Below, in pieces: positions 49,888-58,589 of a DNA stretch of 64,000 bases. The notes beneath the pieces are model-generated. The model made no database searches. It saw only the letters and a list, made by a program, of their open reading frames with translations, and had not been told where the DNA came from. Within the stretch, counting starts at the first letter, position 1, and each line of letters starts with the position of its first letter. The position numbers were made by a program, and so were the translations under genes. This DNA is from an uncultured Treponema sp. (GTDB taxonomy: Bacteria; Spirochaetota; Spirochaetia; Treponematales; Treponemataceae), in contig CALFIX010000059.1 in NCBI GenBank assembly GCA_937877515.1, positions 20,563-84,562 of the forward strand, written 5' to 3'.

Positions 49888-51741
49888 TTATAAATTAGAA
49901 GCAGTTTGTATAAATTGTTCTACTTCTTTTTTATACATTTCAATTCCGCTTTGCCAGAATTCTTTTTTTGTAATATCAAAGCCAGCCTTTAAGCAAAGTT
50001 CTTCGCATGTGAGACTTCCTGTTTGAGAAAGAAGTTCTGCATAGGTTTTAGAAAATTCTTTTCCTTCTTTTGTACTTCGCTGGTAAAGCCCTGCTGCAAA
50101 GAGTTGTCCAAATGCATAAGGGAAATTGTAAAAATCAAGTCCTGTTGAATAATAGTGTCCTTTTACAGCCCACATATATTCATGTTTTTCTTCATTAAGA
50201 CCGTCGCCATAAGTTCTTTCCTGAGCATTAAGCATAAGACGACAAAAATCATCTGCGTTAAGTTCGCCTTTTTCGCGTTCTTCAAAAACGCTTTGCTCAA
50301 AATAGAATCTGCATAAAATATCTACAAGAACTTGGCTTGTGTCTTGCAAATCTAAATCTAAGATTTTAAGTTTGTCAGCACCTTCTACTTGTTTTATCAT
50401 GTCTTGCTTTACAATTGTTTCTGCAAAGGTGCTTGCACTTTCTGCGAGTGTCATTGGATAGTCAGAAAGTAGAGGTGGTTTTTCTTTCATGCAGCTAAAA
50501 TGATAAGCGTGCCCCAGTTCATGGGCAAGTGTAATTATGTCGCTAAATGAACCTGTAAAGTTAGAAAGTATACGGCTTTGGTGTCCGAGAGGAATGTCTT
50601 CATCATAGGCACCTCCAACTTTGCCACTATAAACTTCTGCATCTATCCATGAAGAATCAAAAGCTTTTTTTGCAAATGTGTACATATCCTCTGAAAAAGA
50701 TTTGTATTCTTTTAGAACATATTCTTTAGCTTCGTTAAAAGTCCAGGTTTTAGAAAGGAGGCTGTCTTTTGCAGTAGAATCAAATTCTAGTGGAGCAAAA
50801 AGGTCGTAAAATGCAAGCCCCTCATTGTTTGCTTTACCAGCTGTTTCACTTTGAGTACAGTTAAATTTTCGTAAAAGCTTAGCTTTTGTCTTAAAATAGG
50901 TTCTCCAGACAGGCAAAGAATCTTCTATTGCACTTACAAGAGCATCGAGAGTTTCTTTTTTTAAACGAGAAGAAAATAATGCTCTGTCTAAAGCTTTATC
51001 CCAATGCCTGTATTTGTTTAATGTTAAGGTTTCTCCTTTTAAATTATTTAGGCATGCTGCAAAAGAAATGCTATGTTCTTTTAAAAGTTGAATTTCTTTT
51101 TGCCAGGATAGCTTTCTAAGTGAGGCATTTTTTGAATACGCATCATTTCTAAGTTCATTAAAAGTTTTTCCATCACTGTCTTTTAAATTTGAGATAAGTT
51201 GTTCTTGAAGTTTACCCCAAGCACTTCCTCCTGTACGACTTAAATCCATTGCAAGCTTTTCTTCTTGAGAAGACATTTGATGCTTTGTGTGTTCTAGTGT
51301 TTCTGAGAGTAGTGTTTTGTATTCAGTATATTCAGGAAATCTTTTATAAAATTCTTCTAACTGTGTCTGATGAGCAAGAAGTAAAGTGCTCATACGAAGG
51401 TTTTGTTGTTCACTTCTTATACTTATTTCTTCTATATGAGAAATGTTATTCAGGTATTCAGGTTTTGTTGTGTTTGTTGAATAAAGAAGATAGGCATAAG
51501 CTCCAAGAGTACGTTCTAGGGAGAGTTTTTTATTTTGTTCATCTAAAATGGTGCTAAGCCAGGATGCAAAGTCAAAGTTTGTATTTGCTTCTTTTGTAAA
51601 TGTATGGGCAGTATCTAAAAGAGTGTCTATACTGTCCATGGTAGATTCATAGTCTTTAAGAGCTTTTTGGTGCTCTGTAGATTCTATTCCGCTAAAAATT
51701 GAATCAAGATTCCAGCGGGGTGCATTAAGTTTTTGTTCCAT
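49888..51741 (-). CDS. pepF: Oligoendopeptidase F family (M3B) metallopeptidase
   Basis: A 617-residue cytosolic zinc peptidase that trims short peptides. The zinc motif is HELGHAYHF (H-E-x-x-H), with the third ligand Glu downstream in MTLAESASTFAET. YSGKVGGAYDEDIP and GHYYSTGLDFYNFPYAFGQLFA are typical of the pepF/M3 family. Length is normal. No ribosome site is obvious before the ATG, but an AT-rich -10-like stretch is close, so it may be translated from a very short leader. It lies between the NAD(P)HX repair gene upstream and the EEP-fold gene downstream, all on the minus strand. Confidence 0.92.
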   Translation of the reverse strand: MEQKLNAPRWNLDSIFSGIESTEHQKALKDYESTMDSIDTLLDTAHTFTKEANTNFDFASWLSTILDEQNKKLSLERTLGAYAYLLYSTNTTKPEYLNNISHIEEISIRSEQQNLRMSTLLLAHQTQLEEFYKRFPEYTEYKTLLSETLEHTKHQMSSQEEKLAMDLSRTGGSAWGKLQEQLISNLKDSDGKTFNELRNDAYSKNASLRKLSWQKEIQLLKEHSISFAACLNNLKGETLTLNKYRHWDKALDRALFSSRLKKETLDALVSAIEDSLPVWRTYFKTKAKLLRKFNCTQSETAGKANNEGLAFYDLFAPLEFDSTAKDSLLSKTWTFNEAKEYVLKEYKSFSEDMYTFAKKAFDSSWIDAEVYSGKVGGAYDEDIPLGHQSRILSNFTGSFSDIITLAHELGHAYHFSCMKEKPPLLSDYPMTLAESASTFAETIVKQDMIKQVEGADKLKILDLDLQDTSQVLVDILCRFYFEQSVFEEREKGELNADDFCRLMLNAQERTYGDGLNEEKHEYMWAVKGHYYSTGLDFYNFPYAFGQLFAAGLYQRSTKEGKEFSKTYAELLSQTGSLTCEELCLKAGFDITKKEFWQSGIEMYKKEVEQFIQTASNL

Positions 51742-51762
51742 AAATAATATTTTATCATACTT

Positions 51763-53268
51763 TTAAAGCTTTGCAATCTGTTCAATAAGTTTAAATGGCG
51801 TAAGAGAAAAATTATTGTGTTCTTTTACATAGTTTTCTGAAGCTATAGCATGACTGAGTACTGCTGAGACAGCACTTGTTAGTGCATCGAAGCCTTGTGA
51901 AAGAAGACTTACTGCAAGACCCGCCAGTACGTCACCGCTACCGGCTTTAGAAAGGGCGTTGCTTCCGTTACGGCAAATATAAAATTTATTCTGGTAAGCA
52001 ATTATGCTGCATGCCCCTTTTGCAATAAGAACTGTATTTGGAAATTTTTCAGAAAATTTGTTTGAAAGGATAAATCTGTTTTGGGCAGCGTAGGAAGAAT
52101 CGCAGGTTCCCAAATTTAAGTTTTCCATGAGGGAGGCAAATTCTTTTGGGTGAGGCGTTAAAATTGTTTTTGACTTATTTTCTTCTCTGATTTTTAAAAG
52201 GCTAAATATTTCTTTATTGTAAAGAATGTCTGCATCCAGTACACAAGGAATTTCTGTGTGAGTTCTTAGATATTCGATGTATTTTTTTTGAATATTCTCA
52301 TCTTTTCCTAATCCCATGCCTAACGCTATAGCACTAGTGTTTTTAGGAAAAGAATTTGAATGCATAAGTTCGTAAATGTATGGAATATTATCTTTAGAGG
52401 AAGAATATGTTTCTTCATTTTTTGTTTCGTATACGAGGGTTACAAGTCCGGAGCCAAAGTTAAGTGCACTGTTTCCTGCAATTACACTAGCACCTCTTTT
52501 TTCTCCAGAAACAATAGCGGCGTGTCCATATTTTCCTTTGTGTGTGTTTTGTTTTTGTCTTACCGGAAGAATTAAATCTTCTCTGTCTAAACTAAAAATA
52601 TTTGTACTAAGCGTGCTTTCAAATTTTTTTTGAGAAACTCCAAGATTGGAAACTAAAATTTTTCCTGTATAATCTTTTGCGGTATCAGAAAAAAGACTTA
52701 GTTTTAAGGCACCCATGGTTACGGTTGCGTCAGCAATAAAAGCTGTGTTTAATTCTTCATTTTCTATATTTCCATATACATTAAGTCCTGTTGGTACATC
52801 GCATGAAATTTTATATGCACTTGAGGTATTTGCCATATTTATTATTTTTTTCAGGGGCTCTTCTAGTTTTCTGTTAAATCCGCTTCCAAATATACAGTCT
52901 ATGATTATACTTGAGTTAAAAAAATCATTATTATTTATAAGACTTTTTCCGTCTATAAAAATTACATCAGATTTTTCAGCTCTTTCTTTTTGCAATATGC
53001 ATAGCGGGCTTTTAGGTTCTAATACAGAAGAACACACAACGGTAAATTCTCCAGAAAGCCTTCTTGCAAGTGCATAGCCGTCAGCTCCATTGTTTCCTGG
53101 GCCGCACAAAATGAGTATTCCATTATTTTTGTTACAGGAAGCTAATTGCTTTCTAATTATGAGTTCCATAGAAGAGCTTGCATTTTCCATCATAATTTCT
53201 TCTGAAAGCGAAAACACTTCACGGCATTTTTGGTCTAATTCTCTTGTGTCTAAAAATATCTTCTGCAT
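51763..53268 (-). CDS. nnr: Bifunctional NAD(P)HX epimerase / ADP-dependent dehydratase
   Basis: Repairs hydrated NADH and NADPH. The N-terminal half (about 1-215) is the YjeF_N epimerase with CGPGNNGADGYALARRL and DCIFGSGFNR. The C-terminal half (about 225-500) is the ribokinase-like dehydratase with GKYGHAAIVSGEKRGASVIAG, ALGMGLGKD, CVLDADIL, LTPHPKEFASLM and SKAGSGDVLAGL. I chose ATG 53268 (MQKIFLDTRE), since an upstream frame to 53316 adds 16 residues that do not fit the family. The start has no clear ribosome site. It is divergent from hypB. Confidence 0.92.
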   Translation of the reverse strand: MQKIFLDTRELDQKCREVFSLSEEIMMENASSSMELIIRKQLASCNKNNGILILCGPGNNGADGYALARRLSGEFTVVCSSVLEPKSPLCILQKERAEKSDVIFIDGKSLINNNDFFNSSIIIDCIFGSGFNRKLEEPLKKIINMANTSSAYKISCDVPTGLNVYGNIENEELNTAFIADATVTMGALKLSLFSDTAKDYTGKILVSNLGVSQKKFESTLSTNIFSLDREDLILPVRQKQNTHKGKYGHAAIVSGEKRGASVIAGNSALNFGSGLVTLVYETKNEETYSSSKDNIPYIYELMHSNSFPKNTSAIALGMGLGKDENIQKKYIEYLRTHTEIPCVLDADILYNKEIFSLLKIREENKSKTILTPHPKEFASLMENLNLGTCDSSYAAQNRFILSNKFSEKFPNTVLIAKGACSIIAYQNKFYICRNGSNALSKAGSGDVLAGLAVSLLSQGFDALTSAVSAVLSHAIASENYVKEHNNFSLTPFKLIEQIAKL

Positions 53269-53340
53269 AAATAAAGTATAGCGTAGAGTATTTTTTTGTG
53301 CTATTATCATGTGCAAGAGTTTTAGTTTTTAGGAGAAAAC

Positions 53341-54009
53341 ATGGATAAGGTACGTGTAATAGAAGTAAAAGAAAACATACTTGGTAATAATGATAAGGCG
53401 GCAGCTGTTTTAAGAGATAGTCTTCATCAGAAAAAGACTTTTTTAATGAATCTTATGTCTTCTCCAGGAAGCGGTAAAACAACAACTTTAATGAAGACCA
53501 TTGCAGATTTAAAAGACAAAATTAAAATAGGCGTTATGGAAGCAGATATAGATTCTTCTGTGGATGCAGAAACAATTGCGACTACAGGTGTAAAATCTAT
53601 TCAACTGCACACGGGCGGTATGTGTCACCTGGATGCTGCAATGACAGAACAGGGGCTTAATGAACTTGGGTTTGATGGATTAGATTTGGTTGTTCTAGAA
53701 AACGTAGGAAATCTTATTTGTCCTGCAGAATTTGACACTGGAGCTACAAAGAATGTAATGATTCTTTCTGTTCCGGAAGGCCATGATAAACCTTTAAAGT
53801 ATCCTCTTATGTTTTCTACTGTAGATGCACTTATTGTTAATAAGATAGATGTTCTTCCTTATTTTGATTTTGACATGTCTAAATTAGAAGAATATGTACG
53901 CAGATTAAACCCAAAAGTAAAGATTTTCCCTATTTCTGCAAAAACAGGTGAAGGTGTTTCTGCTTGGACAGCTTGGTTACTAGAAGAAATTAAGAATTGG
54001 CAGGCATAA
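53341..54009 (+). CDS. hypB: HypB GTPase, nickel-insertion protein
   Basis: A 222-residue SIMIBI-class GTPase that delivers nickel to [NiFe] hydrogenase or urease with HypA. The P-loop SSPGSGKTTTL lies near residue 40, then MEADIDSSVDAE, the metal-binding GGMCHLDA, VLENVGNLICPAEFD, and the base-recognition NKIDVLPY. There is no His-rich N-terminal stretch. AGGAGA precedes the ATG. No other hyp, hydrogenase or urease gene is in the window, so its client must be encoded elsewhere. It is divergent from nnr. Confidence 0.93.
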   Translation: MDKVRVIEVKENILGNNDKAAAVLRDSLHQKKTFLMNLMSSPGSGKTTTLMKTIADLKDKIKIGVMEADIDSSVDAETIATTGVKSIQLHTGGMCHLDAAMTEQGLNELGFDGLDLVVLENVGNLICPAEFDTGATKNVMILSVPEGHDKPLKYPLMFSTVDALIVNKIDVLPYFDFDMSKLEEYVRRLNPKVKIFPISAKTGEGVSAWTAWLLEEIKNWQA

Positions 54010-54069
54010 AACAGAATATTATATAGTTTTTATATACGATTTTAAGAATTCAACAATATCATTAAAGGC

Positions 54070-55515
54070 ATGAAGATTAAAAAGCTATCTTTGTGCCTTT
54101 TTTTATGTTCTCTTTTTTTGAGCGGTTCTGTTTGCTTTGCAGATGAATTTCTTACAACTTTATTGGCAGGATATTTTAGAAATAATCTTTCACTTCAAAA
54201 GTTAGCAACAGATGTAGAGCTAGAGCTTTTGAGTGCAAAATCAACAAATATATCTAATGGATTTAATATTCAGCTTTCTTCTGGAACTGTAACTTTTAAG
54301 AGCGGTTCAGATTCTCTTTTAACTTTTACACCAAATGCAACTTTAACTTTTTCACAATTCAATAATCTTTCTTTTACGGCATCTTCAGAAATAGATATTA
54401 CATCAGAAAGTAAAACAGTGTCAGATACAAGCCTGTCTTTGTCGCTAGATATTTATTCAGGTTCTAGTGCAAAAAGAAAAGTTGCTCTTTTAGAGTCTGA
54501 GCGTTCTGTTTTGGAAGCACAAAGAGCTTTGCAAAATGGTTTCCTTTCTGCAGAAAAAGAATTTTATACATCTTTAAAATCTCTTTTTAATACAGCTGTT
54601 TCTATAGTTCAGGCAGAAGAAGAACTTTATGAAGATAAAATTTCTTTTGAAGAAATAAAGGCACAAGGTTATAGTACAGGTTCTACAAAATATCGTTCAG
54701 CTCAGATGGAAGTTTTATCTGATGAACGTACAGTAGAAAATTCAAGGCGTGAGTTGGAGCGTGAGGCAAAAATATTTGCATCTAAGTGTGGAATTGAATA
54801 TAATTTTTCTGATGCACAAGACTTTTTACCAAAAGAAATTCCTTTGGTAGATGCAATTGATGTTTTAGATTTTTCAAAGGATGATTACACAGAAATAGAA
54901 AGTGCCCGTTGGACAAAGTTTATAAATACTCTTAGTCGAGAAGCAGAAAAAGCTTTTACATTAACAGGAAACTTAGGTTATACATTTGATAACGAAGATA
55001 CAGATACTGATACAGTAGATGCAGGAGCAGCATTTACACTTTTTGATAGTGCTTTAACGTTAAACGCAGGAGTGTCGCTTCCTGTTGCTACAAATGTAAC
55101 GTCTCCTGTTTATACATTCGGATTTTCTGTAGATCCTTCTTCTTTCTTTCAATATTCAATTACACAAAATCAGAATAAACTTTATGAAGAGCAGGAAGAA
55201 ATTGCATTAAAGAGTGCACAAAATGATTATGATACAGATGTAATAACTCAGCAAAGTTCTTTGGAAGATATTTTGTGGAGTAAACAAACAAATACTGATT
55301 CTTACGAGATGTACAGTCAGCTGGAAGAAGATACAGCAGAATATTTTGCACGTGGTATAATTACAGAAAGTGAATGGCTTTCTGCAAAAGTAAATAAAGA
55401 AAACTATCGTATTCAATGTTTAATAAATGACATTGAACTCATTATTTATAATAACGAAACAGAACTTTTATTTTGTCGCGATAGTGAATTGAAAATAGAA
55501 AATTTAGAGGAGTAA
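54070..55515 (+). CDS. TolC-family outer membrane efflux protein
   Basis: A 481-residue outer-membrane channel component. A signal peptide (cut after about residue 24, VCFA) precedes two long helical repeats, each with coiled heptads (ALLESERSVLEAQRALQNGFLSAEKEFY; ENSRRELEREAKIF) and beta segments (TLTFSQFNNLSFTAS; FTLFDSALTLNAGVSLP). It is the first gene of a four-gene operon with a periplasmic adaptor, an ABC ATPase and a permease, so it is the exit duct of a MacAB-type pump. The gap to the next gene is five bases. Sequence conservation in this family is low; the call rests on pattern and context. Confidence 0.8.
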   Translation: MKIKKLSLCLFLCSLFLSGSVCFADEFLTTLLAGYFRNNLSLQKLATDVELELLSAKSTNISNGFNIQLSSGTVTFKSGSDSLLTFTPNATLTFSQFNNLSFTASSEIDITSESKTVSDTSLSLSLDIYSGSSAKRKVALLESERSVLEAQRALQNGFLSAEKEFYTSLKSLFNTAVSIVQAEEELYEDKISFEEIKAQGYSTGSTKYRSAQMEVLSDERTVENSRRELEREAKIFASKCGIEYNFSDAQDFLPKEIPLVDAIDVLDFSKDDYTEIESARWTKFINTLSREAEKAFTLTGNLGYTFDNEDTDTDTVDAGAAFTLFDSALTLNAGVSLPVATNVTSPVYTFGFSVDPSSFFQYSITQNQNKLYEEQEEIALKSAQNDYDTDVITQQSSLEDILWSKQTNTDSYEMYSQLEEDTAEYFARGIITESEWLSAKVNKENYRIQCLINDIELIIYNNETELLFCRDSELKIENLEE

Positions 55516-55520
55516 GCTCT

Positions 55521-56579
55521 ATGAATAAACAATTTTTTAAAAGTAAAGCTTTTAAAATAATTCTCATTGTTGCAATTGTTTTAGTTGTAATTATGGCAGG
55601 TCTTATAATTGCAAAAAAAATCGTAAGTGCAGCAAGTAAAAAGAATGTAACATATACTGTAAAGTCTGAGGTGTATGAAAACGTAATAGATATTGCCGGA
55701 GTTGTAAGTGCTGCTCAAGAACAAACTCTTCAGGCTCTTTCTGACGGAACTGTTGTTGCGGTTTATGTAGAGCAGGGAGACCATGTAAAAAAAGGTGACA
55801 TAATAATTCAGCTTGATGATACAACTGAAAAATATAATCTTGCAAAACATGACTATGATATGGAGACAACTCGTATAAGCGGTTCTAAAAAAGAATTAGA
55901 GCTTATGCAAACACAGCGTGAAGCGTTGGTACAAAAAATTGCAGAGAGAAAAGTAACTGCTACTTTTGACGGGATTATTGCAGATATAGATGTTGCTGTA
56001 GGAGATTCTCTTGAAGCAAAAGACAGCGTTGGTACTTTAGTTGATGTAAGCTATTTGATTGCAGATGTAGAAGTTGCAGAAACAGATGTTGCTAAACTTT
56101 CTGCAAATCAGACTGTAGAGTTTACATTTCCTGCTTATGACGGAGATGTTACAGGCTATGTAGTAGGATGGCCGGCAATTGGAGAAGTTACAAGTCGTGG
56201 AGCTACAGTTGTAGAAGTTAGATTACGAATAGATGATTATCCTGAAAGCATTCTCCCAAATTTTTCGTTTTCTGGAAAAATAAAAATTGCACCAGATGAG
56301 ACTTATCTTATTGTGGAACGTTATGCTATAGGACATGAAAACAGACAAGCATTTGTTGTAGATGCTCGTACGGGGGCAAAAACTTATGTAACAGTTGTTC
56401 CTTATGATACAGAGTATGTAAAAATAGAAAGTGGCTTAGAGGGTGGCGAAGTTCTTGCTGCTCAGAGTACAGCTAAGAAGAGCGGCACAAATCGTGGAGG
56501 ACCTCCTGGTGGTGGCGGATTCCCTGGTGGAGGTTCAGGAGGTGCAGGTGGAGCAGGAGGGCCTCCTCCTGGAATGTAA
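55521..56579 (+). CDS. macA: MacA/HlyD-type periplasmic adaptor with Gly/Pro-rich tail
   Basis: A 352-residue membrane-fusion protein. One N-terminal helix (about 10-32) anchors it. The lipoyl halves are split by a short hairpin: DGTVVAVYVEQGDHVKKGDIIIQLD and ATFDGIIADIDVAVGDSLEAKDSV. Beta-barrel and membrane-proximal parts follow. The last about 28 residues are nearly all Gly and Pro (for example PGGGGFPGGGSGGAGG), an unusual disordered tail of unknown purpose. It links the MacB-like transporter to the TolC-like channel. A GGAG-type site is seen before the start. Confidence 0.88.
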   Translation: MNKQFFKSKAFKIILIVAIVLVVIMAGLIIAKKIVSAASKKNVTYTVKSEVYENVIDIAGVVSAAQEQTLQALSDGTVVAVYVEQGDHVKKGDIIIQLDDTTEKYNLAKHDYDMETTRISGSKKELELMQTQREALVQKIAERKVTATFDGIIADIDVAVGDSLEAKDSVGTLVDVSYLIADVEVAETDVAKLSANQTVEFTFPAYDGDVTGYVVGWPAIGEVTSRGATVVEVRLRIDDYPESILPNFSFSGKIKIAPDETYLIVERYAIGHENRQAFVVDARTGAKTYVTVVPYDTEYVKIESGLEGGEVLAAQSTAKKSGTNRGGPPGGGGFPGGGSGGAGGAGGPPPGM

Positions 56580-56609
56580 AAATAAATTTTTCTTTTGGAG
56601 AAAAATGTT

Positions 56610-57329
56610 ATGGCTGAATCAGTTATAAAGATGGAGCATGTTAAAAGAGTATACACTATGGGTGAAACAGATGTGTATGCTTTACGTGATGTTTCTTTTG
56701 AAATAATGCAGGGTGAATTTGTTACAATTATGGGGCCTAGTGGTAGCGGAAAATCTACATGCATGAACATGATTGGCTGCTTAGATAGACCTACTGGCGG
56801 AATTGTAAAGATTAACGGTAAAGAAACTGCTCTTATGACAGAAAAAGAATTAGCCTCTCTTAGAAATAAAACTGTGGGTTTTGTTTTTCAGCAGTATTTT
56901 TTGCTTCCTTCTATGACTGTTTTAGAAAACGTAATGCTTCCTTTAAGATATGCGGGGCTGGAACATAAAGAAAGAAAAGCTTTAGCAGAAGAAGCTTTAA
57001 GTAAAGTTGGATTAGATGACAGAATGACTCATCATCCGTATGAACTTTCCGGTGGTCAAAAGCAACGTGTTGCAATTGCTAGAGCAACAGTTACAAAGCC
57101 TCGTATTATTTTAGCTGATGAACCGACTGGTGCTTTGGATAGCGAAACCGGTAAAGCTGTAATGCGTCTTTTTTGGGAAATAAACAGTGCAGGAACGACA
57201 GTTGTTATTGTAACACACGACCCTAGAGTTGGTGCTAGTTCTAAAAGATGTATTCAAATTTTAGATGGACTTATTCAGACAGATAAAGAACAAGTACCAG
57301 AAAATTTTTTGCAGAATGGGGGCAGATAA
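56610..57329 (+). CDS. MacB-type ABC transporter ATPase
   Basis: A 239-residue ATPase of the LolD/MacB group with Walker A GPSGSGKST at about 41-49, Q-loop FVFQQYFLLPSM, signature LSGGQKQRVAIARA, Walker B IILADEP and the switch His in VIVTHDPR. I chose ATG 56610, which has GGAG nine bases upstream; the frame is open to TTG 56595. E. coli MacB is one chain; here ATPase and permease are separate genes joined by a TAATG overlap. It drives the mechanotransmission cycle of the pump. Confidence 0.92.
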   Translation: MAESVIKMEHVKRVYTMGETDVYALRDVSFEIMQGEFVTIMGPSGSGKSTCMNMIGCLDRPTGGIVKINGKETALMTEKELASLRNKTVGFVFQQYFLLPSMTVLENVMLPLRYAGLEHKERKALAEEALSKVGLDDRMTHHPYELSGGQKQRVAIARATVTKPRIILADEPTGALDSETGKAVMRLFWEINSAGTTVVIVTHDPRVGASSKRCIQILDGLIQTDKEQVPENFLQNGGR

Positions 57330-58522
57330 TGTTTGAAGATTTTTTAAATGCCCTGCAAAATTTTCGTCGCAATAAGATGCGAACATTTCTTTCCTTATTA
57401 GGAATTATTATTGGCGTTGCAAGCGTTATTGTAATTATGAGCATGGGTCAGAGTTCTACCAAACAAATAGAAGAAACATTTGGTTCTTCCGGTTTAGATA
57501 TGGTAAGTATAAGTACAGGTTTTATGCGGCATAGACGTGATGCTATAACATTAGATTTTAATGAAAGTTTTAGAGAAGATTTATTTGGTGCAATAAGCGG
57601 TATAAAAAAAATCTGGTATAAAAATTCATTAAGTACAACTCTTTCTTACGGTGACATTAGCGCAACTTCTACATGTACTGCTGTAGAAACAGATTATATT
57701 CAAACTTATGGTCTTTCTCTCGAGTCGGGTGATTTTTTTTCTGTTACAGATAATGTAATGGGTGCCCAGAAAATAATTTTAGGCAGCGACATTGCTTCTT
57801 CTCTTTTTCCTAATGGGGATGCAGTTGGTAAGCATATAACTTTAGTTACAAGTTCTGTTCCGTTTAGCTTTGAAGTGATTGGAGTTTTAAAAGAGCAGTC
57901 AAGTGGTATGGAAAGCACAACTACTGGTTGTTACATAACACGCGGTTTTTATGCAAAAAAAATAACTCCAAACCCAAGTGCTTCTACGGTGATGGTTCAG
58001 GCAACGTCTACTTCTAGAGCCACAGAACTTGTTGATATTTTAGAAGATTATTGTGAAAAACTTTCTGGTACAGAAGGAAGTGTAAATGTAAGTTCTATGC
58101 AAACAATAATTTCTCAAATGAGTTCAATAACAAGTACGTTAAGTATAATGCTTTCTGCTATTGCTGCAATTTCGCTTTTAGTAGGTGGAATTGGAATTAT
58201 GAATATAATGATTGTAACAGTTACCGAGCGAAAACAAGAAATAGGAATTCGTAAAGCTTTGGGAGCAAGCCCGGCTGTTATAAGGCAGCAGTTTTTAATT
58301 GAATCTTCATCTATAACGCTTTTAGGTGGTATTGTAGGCATTTTGCTTGGAATTCTTATAAGTCTAGCTGTTGAATATGTGAGGTCATTAAGTTTTGTAA
58401 TAAGCTGGCAGTCGTGTTTTATAAGTTTTGTATTTTCTGTATTTGTAGGTATATTCTTTGGGTATAGTCCTGCTTCCAGGGCGGCAAAGTTAGACCCTGT
58501 TATGGCTTTATCTGGAGAGTAG
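57329..58522 (+). CDS. MacB-type FtsX-like ABC permease
   Basis: A 397-residue permease with the four-helix MacB layout: one helix near 22-45 (TFLSLLGIIIGVASVIVIM), a large periplasmic domain (about 50-270), and three helices at the end with GGIGIMNIMIVTVTERKQEIGIRKALGA as the conserved cytoplasmic loop and GYSPASRAAKLDPVMAL as the tail. The preceding genes supply ATPase, adaptor and channel. Substrates of such pumps include lipoproteins, peptides and antibiotics; nothing here decides. The start overlaps the ATPase stop. Confidence 0.92.
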   Translation: MFEDFLNALQNFRRNKMRTFLSLLGIIIGVASVIVIMSMGQSSTKQIEETFGSSGLDMVSISTGFMRHRRDAITLDFNESFREDLFGAISGIKKIWYKNSLSTTLSYGDISATSTCTAVETDYIQTYGLSLESGDFFSVTDNVMGAQKIILGSDIASSLFPNGDAVGKHITLVTSSVPFSFEVIGVLKEQSSGMESTTTGCYITRGFYAKKITPNPSASTVMVQATSTSRATELVDILEDYCEKLSGTEGSVNVSSMQTIISQMSSITSTLSIMLSAIAAISLLVGGIGIMNIMIVTVTERKQEIGIRKALGASPAVIRQQFLIESSSITLLGGIVGILLGILISLAVEYVRSLSFVISWQSCFISFVFSVFVGIFFGYSPASRAAKLDPVMALSGE

Positions 58523-58589
58523 CAGATTTTTAAATTTCCTCTAGCGAAAAATACCCTTATTTTGTATATTTTAAATGAGGGGGATACTT

